In this document: in pieces, positions 48,382-59,225 of the stretch
How positions within the stretch are numbered: position 1 is the first letter of the stretch
Layout of the letters: every line of letters begins with the position of its first letter
NCBI RefSeq assembly: GCF_900168255.1
Contig: NZ_LT799838.1
Span: 2,914,001 to 2,978,000, forward strand
Direction: 5' to 3'
Length of the DNA stretch: 64,000 nt
From: Psychrobacter sp. DAB_AL43B
Lineage (GTDB): Bacteria > Pseudomonadota > Gammaproteobacteria > Pseudomonadales > Moraxellaceae
Notes under the pieces: model-generated
Database searches by the model: none
Told to the model about the DNA's origin: nothing
Seen by the model: only the letters and a program-made list of their open reading frames with translations
Program-made: the position numbers and the translations under genes

Positions 48382-48485
48382 CCACAGAGCATCATTTCAG
48401 CAAACCCCAGAAAACCCCAGAAAACTATTGTCATTGTTATTTATAAATGCTTGATACTCAAAATTGATTAATTTTAGGAGAAATA

Positions 48486-49643
48486 ATGCGTCATTCATTA
48501 ATAGCTGTAGCAGTCGCTGGTGCTTTTACCTTAGCAGCCTGTAGTCAAACACCCGATAGCAATGAAAGCAATGAGCCTGCCACAACAGCGCAAGCATCTA
48601 CGGCCTCTAGCGGTGACTCTACAAGTAACGCTAGTGCTAGCTCAGCTGAAAATGTATCGATGAATATTACAGGGGCTGGTGCTTCTTTTCCGCAGCCTAT
48701 CTATGCTAAGTGGTCAGATGCCTACAACAAAGCAACAGGTGGACAGGTTAACTATCAGTCAATCGGCTCATCCGGTGGTATCAAACAAATCGTTGCGAAA
48801 ACGGTTGATTTTGGCGCATCCGACGCACCTATGACGCCAGACGAGTTAAACGAAGCCGGTCTGATTCAATTCCCAACCGTTATCGGCGGTGTGGTTCCTA
48901 TCGTTAATATTGACGGTATTAAGCCCGGACAATTAAAGCTAAATGGTGAAATGTTAGCGGACATCTATCTTGGTAAAATCAGCAACTGGAACGACCCTGC
49001 AATTGCTGCCATAAACCCCGACTTAACCCTTCCTGATGCGGCTATTACCACGGTATTTCGCTCAGACGGTTCGGGTACGACGTTCAATTTCACTGATTAT
49101 CTCGCAAAAGTGTCAAGCGCTTGGAATGACAGTGTTGGCGTCGATAAGACAGTGAAATGGCCAACGTCAGCAACTGGTGCGGGCGGTAAAGGTAACGAGG
49201 GCGTTTCAAGCTACGTGACGCGTATGAAAAACTCTATCGGTTATGTTGAATATGCTTACGCTAAGCAAAACGGCATGTCACACGTGGCCCTCAAAAACGC
49301 AGCTGGTAACTTTGTCCAGCCTTCTGCAAAAACCTTTGCTGCTGCTGGTGACATCGATTGGTCACAGCAAGAAGGATTTTATAAAGTCATTACCAACTCT
49401 GAGACAGCTCAAGCATGGCCTATCGCCGCTGCCACTTTCATCTTAGTACATAAGCAGCCACAAGATGCCAAACAAGTCGCTGGTGTATTAGCATTCTTTG
49501 ATTGGGCATACGCTCAAGGTGGCGATGATGCTTTGGCACTTGATTACGTTCCTTTTTCTGATACTGCCGTTGCTTTATTTAAAGCAAAGTGGAATGAAGT
49601 CGTTGATAGCAACGGTCAGCCTGTCTATAAGCCTGCACAGTAA
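48486..49643 (+). CDS. pstS: Phosphate-binding protein PstS, lipoprotein form
   Basis: PstS captures phosphate for the PstCAB transporter. The 385 residues start with a lipoprotein signal ending LAAC (Cys19), then a S/T/A-rich linker to about residue 56, then the binding protein: GAGASFPQPIYAKW, YQSIGSSGGIKQI, FGASDAPMT and VFRSDGSGTTFNF carry the phosphate ligands. E. coli PstS is soluble; this one is probably membrane-tethered. AGGAG precedes the ATG. A hairpin region separates it from pstC. Confidence 0.95.
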   Translation: MRHSLIAVAVAGAFTLAACSQTPDSNESNEPATTAQASTASSGDSTSNASASSAENVSMNITGAGASFPQPIYAKWSDAYNKATGGQVNYQSIGSSGGIKQIVAKTVDFGASDAPMTPDELNEAGLIQFPTVIGGVVPIVNIDGIKPGQLKLNGEMLADIYLGKISNWNDPAIAAINPDLTLPDAAITTVFRSDGSGTTFNFTDYLAKVSSAWNDSVGVDKTVKWPTSATGAGGKGNEGVSSYVTRMKNSIGYVEYAYAKQNGMSHVALKNAAGNFVQPSAKTFAAAGDIDWSQQEGFYKVITNSETAQAWPIAAATFILVHKQPQDAKQVAGVLAFFDWAYAQGGDDALALDYVPFSDTAVALFKAKWNEVVDSNGQPVYKPAQ

Positions 49644-49681
49644 CCTGTTTATCCTAGTGATTGCATAATCACTGTCGAGCC

Positions 49682-49773
49682 AACCTCTCAAACCACTATT
49701 CTCCGGTATGGGTTTGAGAGGTTTTATCACAGAAAATTTAAAGATTTTTCTAAGTTTGTTGTGATAAAACCTC
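49682..49773 (+). promoter_or_regulatory. Overlapping alternative hairpins in the pstS-pstC gap
   Basis: Hairpin 1 is AACCTCTCAAACC (49682-49694) with GGTTTGAGAGGTT (49711-49723), a perfect 13-bp stem. Hairpin 2 is GAGGTTTTATCACA (49718-49731) with TGTGATAAAACCTC (49760-49773), a perfect 14-bp stem. They share GAGGTT at 49718-49723 and cannot both form. They could set the ratio of PstS to PstCA by termination, RNA processing or 3'-end protection; this is inference. Confidence 0.6.
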
Positions 49774-49823
49774 ATTGACTCTTTTACTATTTTGACTTGA
49801 TTCTATTCAACGCTGAGACACTT

Positions 49824-50774
49824 ATGAATGATTTAAGGTCCCAACTGGCAAAACAGAAACGCTACGATGCCGTTTTTGTGAATGCGACCAAAGCCTTTGC
49901 AATCTTGGTGCTATTGTCACTTGGCGGCATCATGCTCTCGTTAATTGTAGGTGCATGGCCTAGTATCACCGAGTTTGGATTGGGATTTTATACCAGCAAT
50001 AACTGGGATACGGTGAACGATCAATACGGTGCGCTCGCGCCCATTTACGGGACGGTTGTCACTTCCTTTATCGCGATCTGTATTGCCGTTCCAGTTAGCT
50101 TTGGGATTGCTATTTTCTTAACAGAATTATGTCCCAATTTTTTGAAAAAGCCTTTGGGTATTGCTATTGAACTGTTGGCGGGCATCCCTTCTATTATCTA
50201 CGGTATGTGGGGATTGTTTGTATTTGCACCATTTTTTGGCGATCACATTCAGCCTTGGTTTATTGAAAATATTGGTCCCCTACCTATTATTGGTAAAGTA
50301 TTTACGGGTGCGCCCATGGGGCTTGGTATGTTTACCGCTTCATTGATACTGGCGATTATGATCATTCCCTTTATTGCCGCCACCATGCGCGATGTTTTCT
50401 CTGTAGTACCTGATTTATTAAAGGAATCCGCTTACGGTATGGGCGCAACCACGTGGGAGGTCATGTTCAAAATCATTTTGCCTTATACCAAAGCGGGCGT
50501 GGTTGGTGGGGTGATTTTGGGGCTTGGTCGGGCATTGGGCGAAACGATGGCAGTGACCTTTTTAATTGGTAATGCCTATAACATCAGCCCAAGTCTATTC
50601 ACTTCTGGCGTTACGATTACATCGGCATTGGCCAACGAATTCGCTGAAGCTTCAAGTGAGTTACATTTAGCGTCATTATTGCACTTAGGTTTAATTCTTT
50701 TTGTGATTACCTTTATCGTGCTGTCGATATCTAAGCTGATGCTCATGCGTATTGACCAAAAAGCTGGCAATTAA
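49824..50774 (+). CDS. pstC: Phosphate ABC transporter permease PstC
   Basis: PstC is one of two inner-membrane permeases of the high-affinity phosphate importer. The 316 residues (from ATG 49824; a TTG nine codons earlier is less likely) give about six membrane spans, with the ABC-permease coupling loop near [20 protein letters not shown] and [28 protein letters not shown] and the [13 protein letters not shown] stretch are typical. A GAG-containing site precedes the ATG. Confidence 0.94.
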   Translation: MNDLRSQLAKQKRYDAVFVNATKAFAILVLLSLGGIMLSLIVGAWPSITEFGLGFYTSNNWDTVNDQYGALAPIYGTVVTSFIAICIAVPVSFGIAIFLTELCPNFLKKPLGIAIELLAGIPSIIYGMWGLFVFAPFFGDHIQPWFIENIGPLPIIGKVFTGAPMGLGMFTASLILAIMIIPFIAATMRDVFSVVPDLLKESAYGMGATTWEVMFKIILPYTKAGVVGGVILGLGRALGETMAVTFLIGNAYNISPSLFTSGVTITSALANEFAEASSELHLASLLHLGLILFVITFIVLSISKLMLMRIDQKAGN

Positions 50775-50861
50775 TAATAGTGAGCTCCTAAATACCATGT
50801 AGCTGCTAGATAGCTTGTGATATTTAAAGCAGTTATCTGATTCAAAAAGGACAAAAGCCTG

Positions 50862-51776
50862 ATGACTTTAGCAACAGTCAATACTCATACTGCCCAGATT
50901 AGCCAGCCTGCTTTAAGCTTTGAAGACCGCTATGACAAGCGCTTATATAATAAGCGCCGTTTTATCAATAGATTGGGGCTTGGTTTTGCTCTATCAGCGA
51001 TCGTCTTTGGTTTGTTTTGGCTGGTTTGGATTTTGATCACGCTGTTTGTTGAAGGCTTTCAAGGTTTAATCAAAATGCCGGTGTTTACTGCAGATACACC
51101 GCCACCTATGGGTGAAGGTGGTCTGCGTAATGCCATTATTGGTTCAGTGATGTTGGCTTTTTCAGGTTTAGCCATTGGCGCACCCATCGGCATGATGGCA
51201 GGCATATATTTGGCTGAATTTTCACATGGTAGTCTGTTAGGTAAAGTCACCCGATTTTTAAACGATATTTTACTGTCTGCTCCATCCATCGTTATTGGGC
51301 TGTTTGTTTATGCGTTGCTGGTCAAAGGTCAAAGCTTTTCAGGCTGGGCAGGTGCACTAGCATTAGCGCTGATTGTGATTCCCATTGTCGTACGTACGAC
51401 GGAGAACATGCTAAATCTTGTGCCTAATACCCTGCGTGAAGCCGCCTATGCACTAGGCACACCGAAATGGAAGCTGGTCAGTACAGTCACGCTCAAAGCC
51501 GCCAAAGCAGGTTTGACCACAGGTGTGCTGTTAGCGTTTGCTCGTATTACTGGCGAGACAGCCCCCTTACTGTTTACCGCATTAAATAACCAGTACTTTA
51601 GTACAGATATGAGCCAACCGATGGCTAATTTGCCAACCACTATTTATCAGTTTGCCATGAGCCCGTATGACAATTGGCATGCATTGGCTTGGGCGGCGGC
51701 GCTGCTAATTACTATGACAGTATTGCTATTGAATATTGCGGCGCGCTTTATAGGCGGTAAAGATCATACGAGATAA
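50862..51776 (+). CDS. pstA: Phosphate ABC transporter permease PstA
   Basis: PstA is the second permease of the phosphate importer. The 304 residues have a hydrophilic N-terminus of about 45 residues, then six membrane spans, with SAPSIVIGLFVYALLVKGQ, the coupling loop YALGTPKWKLVSTVTLKAAK and ARITGETAPLLFTALNNQY. It lies 87 bases after pstC and 93 before pstB. Confidence 0.94.
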   Translation: MTLATVNTHTAQISQPALSFEDRYDKRLYNKRRFINRLGLGFALSAIVFGLFWLVWILITLFVEGFQGLIKMPVFTADTPPPMGEGGLRNAIIGSVMLAFSGLAIGAPIGMMAGIYLAEFSHGSLLGKVTRFLNDILLSAPSIVIGLFVYALLVKGQSFSGWAGALALALIVIPIVVRTTENMLNLVPNTLREAAYALGTPKWKLVSTVTLKAAKAGLTTGVLLAFARITGETAPLLFTALNNQYFSTDMSQPMANLPTTIYQFAMSPYDNWHALAWAAALLITMTVLLLNIAARFIGGKDHTR

Positions 51777-51869
51777 CTTACTATCTGAAAACTTTGACAA
51801 CCATAATGAGCAGTACGGCTGATAACCCACTCCTCCTTTAACGATATTTAAAAATAGCTGGATACGATT

Positions 51870-52787
51870 ATGACTGATGTACTAGAAAGAAAAGCCGCTA
51901 AGCAGAAAACAGATAAAGGCAGTATCAAAGGTCGTTTACTAGGTCAGCCAACCTCTACTAATAGCCAGCACAAGCAGCCAGATAGCGCTCATCTGACCAA
52001 ACAAACCATGGCAGATATGCCTGACAATATGCCGCCTGCTAAGATTGCCATTCGGGACTTGGATTTTTATTATGGTGATTTTAAAGCGTTAAAAAATATC
52101 AATATCGACATCCCAGAAAAGAAGGTAACCGCGTTTATTGGACCATCAGGCTGCGGTAAATCAACGCTGCTACGCACGCTTAACCGTATGTACGACTTGT
52201 ATCCTAACATGCATGCCGAAGGTCAAATCATCTTGGATAACAAAAACATTTTGGCTAAAGAGGTGGATGTCAATTTACTGCGTGCGCGGGTGGGTATGGT
52301 CTTTCAAAAGCCCACGCCGTTTCCCATGTCCATCTACGACAACGTGGCATTTGGCGTACGTTTATATGAAAAGCTGAGCAAAGCAGAGATGGATGAGCGT
52401 GTCGAGTGGGCATTGAAAAAAGCGGCGTTATGGCTCGAGGTCAAAGATAAACTTAAAGCCTCAGGATTGTCATTATCAGGTGGTCAACAACAGCGACTTT
52501 GTATCGCCCGTGGGGTGGCAACGAAACCTGAAGTACTGTTATTAGATGAACCAACCTCAGCGCTTGATCCCATCTCTACTGGCGCTATTGAAGATTTGAT
52601 TACGGATTTAAAAAATGACTATACGATTGCTATCGTAACGCACAATATGCAGCAGGCCGCGCGCATCTCCGACTACACCGCTTATATGTATTTGGGTGAC
52701 ATGGTAGAGATGGGTGAGACGGATCAAATATTCACCAACCCAGCACAAAAAGCGACTGAAGATTATATTACCGGTCGTTACGGCTAA
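51870..52787 (+). CDS. pstB: Phosphate ABC transporter ATP-binding protein PstB
   Basis: PstB hydrolyses ATP to power phosphate import and takes part in signalling with PhoU-PhoR. The 305 residues include Walker [21 protein letters not shown], the Q loop [20 protein letters not shown], the signature [16 protein letters not shown], Walker [14 protein letters not shown] and the switch His in [13 protein letters not shown]. About 50 hydrophilic residues precede the usual start (E. coli PstB is about 257 residues); an internal ATG before ADMPDN would remove most of them. Confidence 0.95.
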   Translation: MTDVLERKAAKQKTDKGSIKGRLLGQPTSTNSQHKQPDSAHLTKQTMADMPDNMPPAKIAIRDLDFYYGDFKALKNINIDIPEKKVTAFIGPSGCGKSTLLRTLNRMYDLYPNMHAEGQIILDNKNILAKEVDVNLLRARVGMVFQKPTPFPMSIYDNVAFGVRLYEKLSKAEMDERVEWALKKAALWLEVKDKLKASGLSLSGGQQQRLCIARGVATKPEVLLLDEPTSALDPISTGAIEDLITDLKNDYTIAIVTHNMQQAARISDYTAYMYLGDMVEMGETDQIFTNPAQKATEDYITGRYG

Positions 52788-52930
52788 GTTGCTCTTTATT
52801 TAAAGAAGTTGTTTATAGCGGTTATTTATAGCAGTGATTTATAGTGATCCTTCATAACCATCCTCATTTTGGCAATATCTTTATGACCAACACCAATACG
52901 ATTAAGACCGATTCGATTAAGGAGGTAACC

Positions 52931-53668
52931 ATGCTGGTAACTGAAAAGCATTTATCAAAGAGTTTTGATAATGATTTAAATGAAGTTATTGAGTTGTTTA
53001 TGCAAATGGGACGCATGGCAGCAGAGCAAGTCATGGTTGCGACCCGTGCATTGATAGCAGCAGATGAGGCAACCGCGAAAAAAGTGATTACTGATGATGA
53101 TCTAATCAATCAGTTAGAAATTAAAATCGATGAGCAAATTATTTTGTTGGTTGCCAAGCGCCAGCCAGCAGCGAATGATTTGCGCTTAGTCATGGCCATT
53201 AGTAAAGGCATTGTTGACTTTGAGCGTGTGGGTGATGAAGCAGAAAAGATAGCGCGTATGGCATGCCAATTGATTGAAGATGGTGCTTCACCAAGAGGCT
53301 ATTCAGAGGTTCAGCATTTATCCAATCAGGTGCGCTTAATGCTGCTTGATGCGCTTGATGCCTTCTTATGGATGAATCCTCAGCAGGCATTTTCGGTATT
53401 GCAAAGCGATGTGTCTGTCAATGAAGAGTATCAGTCTGCCACTCGCTCCTTGATGACCTATATTATGGAAGACAGTCGTCATGTGTCTAAAGTGATTAAT
53501 ATACTATGGGTATTGCGCGCACTCGAGCGCGTGGGCGACCATGCTCGAAATATTGCTGAGCTGGTCATTTTTTGTACCAGCGGCAAAGACGTGCGGCATA
53601 CGGATTTTTTACGGGTAGAAGAAATCGTACAACAAACCACCAATGCTGGCATAAATGCTAACAAATAG
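52931..53668 (+). CDS. phoU: Phosphate signalling complex protein PhoU
   Basis: PhoU links the Pst transporter to PhoR and holds the regulon off when phosphate is plentiful. The 245-residue product has two copies of the PhoU three-helix bundle with motifs DEQIILLVAKRQPAANDLRL and ERVGDEAEKIARMA, and in the second copy ALERVGDHARNIAELVIF. A near-perfect AAGGAGGT site five bases before ATG 52931 decides this start; the frame is open 29 codons earlier. It ends the pst operon. Confidence 0.95.
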   Translation: MLVTEKHLSKSFDNDLNEVIELFMQMGRMAAEQVMVATRALIAADEATAKKVITDDDLINQLEIKIDEQIILLVAKRQPAANDLRLVMAISKGIVDFERVGDEAEKIARMACQLIEDGASPRGYSEVQHLSNQVRLMLLDALDAFLWMNPQQAFSVLQSDVSVNEEYQSATRSLMTYIMEDSRHVSKVINILWVLRALERVGDHARNIAELVIFCTSGKDVRHTDFLRVEEIVQQTTNAGINANK

Positions 53669-53690
53669 TCTCTCTAACCTTGTTTTAAAA

Positions 53691-54296
53691 TTAATAACGA
53701 AAATGTTTATTAATAGGATAGGCAAACAAAATATTCTCTTCTTGCGTACCGCGTCCAATATTATGAATAATCAGCGGTGTGCCATCAGCAGCTGCTTTGT
53801 CCGATACGATACCTGTGTGCGGTAAATTGCCGTTCGGTAGTCGCCAAGTCACCACATCTCCCGCTTGAAAGCTGGATTTTTCAGTGATTGATAACGTCTG
53901 TCCATGACGCGCAAAAAACACTTCAAGATTGGGCACACGGCGATGGTCGATATTTTTATCGGTTGATTTAAGTCCCCAAGTTTTTGGATAGCTTGACCAG
54001 TTGGATTTCATATCGTGGTTGAGCAATTGCTGTAGATCTATATTTTGCAAGCGATAAGCACGAACGACCACATCTGTACAGACACCGGTATTTATCGGCA
54101 CATCGCCGCGTGGGAAATCCAGCTTACGGTAAGTAGGATCATAGCTGGTGGTAATGCCGATTTGTTTTTTGGCATCGTGTGCCAATTTACTGCCGTCGCT
54201 GATAGGGGCAATAGCTTGAGCCATTTGCGCCAATCCTAGCAGGCTGATAAAGGCTAGCGATTTAGCGAAGGCTTTATAAGTATCAGATACTCTCAT
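53691..54296 (-). CDS. DUF1287 (YijF-like) secreted protein
   Basis: A 201-residue exported protein of the DUF1287 family, like E. coli YijF; the fold is expected to be NlpC/P60-like, perhaps a cell-wall amidase, but activity is unproven. A signal peptide ends near QMAQA. Conserved stretches are RGDVPINTGVCTDVVVRAYR with the candidate Cys, SFQAGDVVTWRLPNGNLPHT with the candidate His, and HNIGRGTQEE. AGAGAT precedes the ATG. Confidence 0.87.
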   Translation of the reverse strand: MRVSDTYKAFAKSLAFISLLGLAQMAQAIAPISDGSKLAHDAKKQIGITTSYDPTYRKLDFPRGDVPINTGVCTDVVVRAYRLQNIDLQQLLNHDMKSNWSSYPKTWGLKSTDKNIDHRRVPNLEVFFARHGQTLSITEKSSFQAGDVVTWRLPNGNLPHTGIVSDKAAADGTPLIIHNIGRGTQEENILFAYPINKHFRY

Positions 54297-54397
54297 GTGC
54301 CGATCTCTTTGTTATTAATTTAACTATAAATGCTCTAGCATTTGAAAATCATGACGGGCTGTAAAATACTTAAACGCTCAAACCATCTCTTATTCAT

Positions 54398-55027
54398 TTA
54401 CGCATCAATCAACCAGCCCTGCGCCGTCGCAAATTCAATCTGTCGTACCTGCCAATCATAAATACTAGGAAAGCTGTCTTTAATAAAGGCATGCGCACCC
54501 GCCACCTGTGAACGCGTAACGTTAGAATCAGTCCACGTTTTGCCATTCGTATTTAGATTGAGTAAAAACGGCAATAAGCGATCAACTACTTTCAGCAGCT
54601 GGGTTTCTTTGCTGCTGCCAGTTTCCTGCTCTTCCCAAATCTTATTTAAATCTTTAATCCCGTTACCACGTTCGGCTTGTAAGCGCGCAATGCCAGCGCG
54701 TTCTTCAAGATGCGCATCACTGCGTGTATCGGCATATAAAAAAGTATCGCCTGCATCGATTTCACCCAAATCGTGTACCAGTGCCAGCTTTAGCAATTTC
54801 TCATGATTAACATCCAACTCGAACAACTCAGCGATTGACCAACATGCCATCGCTAAATGCCATGAGTGCTCAGCGGAGTTTTCTAGACGAGTGGTAGCCG
54901 TCACATAACTGCGCCTGTTAACACGTTTAAGAGCATCAAGCTCTAGTAGAAAATGAGTGACATTATCTATATCAATGTTTGAGGCAAGCGTTGGGTTGGT
55001 TAATAAGATGGAATTGGTTGATGACAT
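54398..55027 (-). CDS. HD-domain hydrolase (YfbR/HDDC2-like)
   Basis: A 209-residue HD phosphohydrolase. The metal ligands lie in ENSAEHSWHLAMACW, LVHDLGEIDAGDTF (the HD pair) and a later Asp in VVDRLLPFLLN. This arrangement resembles 5'-deoxynucleotidases of the YfbR/HDDC2 group, which dephosphorylate deoxynucleoside monophosphates; substrate not proven. It stands between two unrelated single genes on the same strand. Confidence 0.83.
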   Translation of the reverse strand: MSSTNSILLTNPTLASNIDIDNVTHFLLELDALKRVNRRSYVTATTRLENSAEHSWHLAMACWSIAELFELDVNHEKLLKLALVHDLGEIDAGDTFLYADTRSDAHLEERAGIARLQAERGNGIKDLNKIWEEQETGSSKETQLLKVVDRLLPFLLNLNTNGKTWTDSNVTRSQVAGAHAFIKDSFPSIYDWQVRQIEFATAQGWLIDA

Positions 55028-55153
55028 AAATTTTCTCTTAGCTTTTCTACGAATGTATAGCGCTTTATCTTATCTTTAAGCACCAGCGGTTATTATACAT
55101 TTTATGAGTGTTATAAAAGAGGATGCTAGCCTGTAATTAACTGGCGCCACTAT

Positions 55154-55188
55154 AAAAAGAAAATAGCGCTTATTTTAGTAAGCGCTAT
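55154..55188 (-). terminator. Intrinsic terminator of the isochorismatase-like gene
   Basis: ATAGCGCTTA pairs with TAAGCGCTAT around a six-base loop; on the minus strand a T-rich run follows. It starts about 25 bases after the stop. Confidence 0.8.
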
Positions 55189-55214
55189 CTGTTCTAAATC
55201 GAGTAAAAAAACAA

Positions 55215-55790
55215 CTATTTAATCAAGTTGCTAATAGTTTTGAACGCAGGGTCTTTACTACTTCGGCATAGCTCAAATAGAATGGTTTCAACTGTGGTAA
55301 TAACACCACCGGCACGGCGAATACGGCGAATGGCTTGCTTTTTATCATACGGAAAACGCGAACCAACCGCATCACCAATAATGACTGGCTGCATACCATT
55401 ATCTAGCAAATCAAGCGCAGTTTGTAAGACACAAACATGAGTTTCAACGCCGAACAGTAAAACAATACTGCGATTTTGCTGAGCAAGGTGATTCCATGAA
55501 TCGTCATTGTCGCAGGCGCTAAAAGTGACTTTTTCAAAGCCTTTGGCATTATCGCCTTCTAATAACTCACGAATTTCGGGCAAGGTTTCGCCTAAGCCCT
55601 TTTTATACTGCTCATTGAGCATAATTGGAATATCAAGCGCTTGCAAACCTTTGATCAAAGTCGTTATTTTTTTGATAATATTTTCATGGTCATAGATATG
55701 CGGGGTCAGACGTTCTTGGACGTCGATTATCATTGCTTGGGTATTTTCACGGTCAATACGGTAGGTACGATCAGTAATCATGGTGGACAT
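55215..55790 (-). CDS. Isochorismatase-family cysteine hydrolase
   Basis: A 191-residue member of the isochorismatase-like hydrolases. The catalytic triad fits Asp in MIIDVQERL (near residue 24), Lys in the region after ITTLIKGLQ or FEKVTFSA, and the nucleophile Cys in GVETHVCVLQTALDLL. The C-terminal part AGGVITTVETILFELCRSS resembles the YcaC/isochorismatase-like group of unknown substrate. AAGGAGTG precedes the ATG. No siderophore genes are nearby, so a true isochorismatase is unlikely. Confidence 0.85.
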   Translation of the reverse strand: MSTMITDRTYRIDRENTQAMIIDVQERLTPHIYDHENIIKKITTLIKGLQALDIPIMLNEQYKKGLGETLPEIRELLEGDNAKGFEKVTFSACDNDDSWNHLAQQNRSIVLLFGVETHVCVLQTALDLLDNGMQPVIIGDAVGSRFPYDKKQAIRRIRRAGGVITTVETILFELCRSSKDPAFKTISNLIK

Positions 55791-55992
55791 AGTACACTCC
55801 TTGTACGGCTGACTTTATTGTTAAAGGCTATGTTAGTTTTATCATTGATATTATCATTATTAGCCTTACACTCATTTAGTCATAGTTTGCTGAGTGCGTC
55901 AATGGAGATAGTCTCTAATAATGATTAATAACAATTCATCACGCTTGATTTATACTGCTTAGCATAGGTTTTTGATTATGAGTAGCCAATAA

Positions 55993-57705
55993 CTATATAT
56001 TATGGCGTCTAGCATTCCTTAATAAAGGCTGTTTTTGAGTCATTACCATGACCAAACCAAGAACAATACCAAAACACAAGGTTAAAAGATAATACACCAT
56101 ATAAATGAGCGTGTTTATAAATGCAAAAAACATGCTGTTTAAAGTAATGATTAATATCGCAGCGATGGTACCGCCGAACAGCTCTCGATATTTTTTATTA
56201 AAAATCTTAAAGGCCACCAACGGTATCGCGATACCAAACAAGCCAAATGTAGCACCCCAAACACCTGCCATGTCCATATCAAAATATAGGACCCCTAAAA
56301 CATTAGCGAAAATACCACATATAAAAAAGGCAATCATAAAACGTACAGAACCTAATACTTTTTCCAAAATATAGCCCGCAGCAAAAAGCATTCCCAGACT
56401 CATTACCAAATGCATAATCCCTGCATGTACAAAAAGCGATGTCACTACCCGCCAATATTTACCAGCTTGCAGCGCGTCTCTGCTCAACCCGCCTACCTTA
56501 TCTATCTGCCTAGATAAAGGATCAATGATATCCATACCCATGAATACGGTCAGTATAAATGCGCCTATACAAGTCAGCATTAACACTAACGTTGCAGGTT
56601 GTTTTTTATTACTTCTAAACAAAGCTACTAGACTTTTTGACACATCCTTCACTGGATCTCGTTTTTTTACATGCTTTTGTTTTTGTATATGCTTTCGTGT
56701 GCTCTTCTTTTCTTTATTATCAATATCTGCTGCAAAAATAAGCAATAAGCACACTCCCATACCAATAACAAATGAGCCAAACCCCCAGACGAAATCTCGC
56801 TCTAAACTGTCAACAAACAATCCTGATTCAGGTACCAATATCAAGGGTGTTAAATTAGACTGCTTATTAACTGTCGAAATCGTATGTAAGTAGCCACTTC
56901 TCTGATTTGACGATTTAAGTTTCTTAAAGTAGCTGATAGTAGAGAGGTCTTTGGCTTGATATTTGTGGCGAGAGTCATTAATAAATGCTGAGTATTGACG
57001 GTCTTTAATACTTTGGTCTTCACGATTATCGTAGCTTGTATGGTAACTAGAACCTAGCCAAATATTATCAGCGGCCGCAAATGGCGTCGCAATGTAATAA
57101 TAGACATGCAATGTCGAGTCAAAATACCGTCCACTGACTACTTGTGTCTCTATATAAGAAACCTGCTCTGATTTTAGTGGTTTAAAATTATCCACCTTGA
57201 AATACTTTTGTTTTGGATAGTTACGAACATCATTCAGGTTGTTTACTTCAACAACCTCGTACGCAGCTTTAGACAAATAGTTTTGGCTGAGAACAAGCGG
57301 TATCACTAATGCTAAAACCATCGTTATAAAAAAGTAGCCTGAACTACTACGCTGAACCCACTTTAAAGTCAGAAGCTCGTACCTCGGCCACATCCAAATA
57401 CTAACGACTAAAATAGATAAAAGAAAAGGAATACCAAAATCCCAGTAGCTTTCTTTTAAAGGTAGAACGTCTAGATAAACATCCAGTAACCAGCGTAAAG
57501 CACCAAAAATTAGAATGCTGAAGATACTTAAGCACAAATAAGGAAAAAATACCTGCTTTAGTTTTATTTTAGTCGACCCTTTAGTACGTTGGGGTTTCTG
57601 CTCCTTACGCTTGGTAATTTTACGCCTATCCTGTTTACCTACTCTATTTCTGCTTCTATTTTTATTCTTATACCTATACTGGCTTCGCTTATTATTATCT
57701 CGCAT
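55993..57705 (-). CDS. Rhomboid-fold membrane protein lacking catalytic residues, with extracytoplasmic domain
   Basis: The 570 residues have a very basic N-terminus (1-50), three hydrophobic segments (about 52-75, 90-106, 123-142), a soluble domain (about 145-303), another span (306-326), a lysine-rich loop, and a C-terminal rhomboid-like bundle (about 370-555). YWRVVTSLFVHAGIMHL (from 417) keeps the rhomboid WR and HxxxxH features. The Asn of the usual HxxN is Ser436, the G-x-S-G serine is Trp483 (GVWGATFGLFG), and the last-helix His is Tyr. It should not be a protease. GAAGG precedes the ATG. Confidence 0.8.
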   Translation of the reverse strand: MRDNNKRSQYRYKNKNRSRNRVGKQDRRKITKRKEQKPQRTKGSTKIKLKQVFFPYLCLSIFSILIFGALRWLLDVYLDVLPLKESYWDFGIPFLLSILVVSIWMWPRYELLTLKWVQRSSSGYFFITMVLALVIPLVLSQNYLSKAAYEVVEVNNLNDVRNYPKQKYFKVDNFKPLKSEQVSYIETQVVSGRYFDSTLHVYYYIATPFAAADNIWLGSSYHTSYDNREDQSIKDRQYSAFINDSRHKYQAKDLSTISYFKKLKSSNQRSGYLHTISTVNKQSNLTPLILVPESGLFVDSLERDFVWGFGSFVIGMGVCLLLIFAADIDNKEKKSTRKHIQKQKHVKKRDPVKDVSKSLVALFRSNKKQPATLVLMLTCIGAFILTVFMGMDIIDPLSRQIDKVGGLSRDALQAGKYWRVVTSLFVHAGIMHLVMSLGMLFAAGYILEKVLGSVRFMIAFFICGIFANVLGVLYFDMDMAGVWGATFGLFGIAIPLVAFKIFNKKYRELFGGTIAAILIITLNSMFFAFINTLIYMVYYLLTLCFGIVLGLVMVMTQKQPLLRNARRHNI

Positions 57706-57821
57706 TTACCTTCACCATTCATTTATAGCAAACCACGCCCCAACTTTGATGACTTTCTTCCTTAATCGATAAAACCTGATTGGATTCAGCATATTTACTC
57801 GTATTACTTTATTGCAAACAC

Positions 57822-57855
57822 AAAAAAGCGCCTCTAACATTAAGTTAGAGGCGCT
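57822..57855 (-). terminator. Intrinsic terminator of fadBA
   Basis: GCGCCTCTAAC pairs with GTTAGAGGCGC around ATTAA; a T-run follows on the minus strand. It lies about 55 bases after the fadA stop. Confidence 0.92.
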
Positions 57856-57909
57856 CATTTTACAAGATATCAAAGCATATTAATCAACAAATATCAGCTT
57901 AACTGAAAT

Positions 57910-59133
<1,224 letters not shown>

Positions 59134-59225
59134 CTATCTAATTTAGAAGGTTACTGATAATAAATAAATTACCAGTAATCTTATCGAGCACGTGTACTGC
59201 ACTTCATCCTAGTAATGACTGCCTA

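Noticed and set aside
48227..48454. Open frame of 75 codons between psd and pstS
   Set aside because: It runs through the psd terminator and the pstS Pho box, so it cannot be a normal gene.
55215..55790. True isochorismatase of siderophore synthesis
   Set aside because: No siderophore genes surround it and its C-terminal half resembles the YcaC-like hydrolases; only the superfamily is supported.
55993..57705. Active rhomboid protease
   Set aside because: The GxSG serine, the helix-2 asparagine and the last-helix histidine are all replaced.
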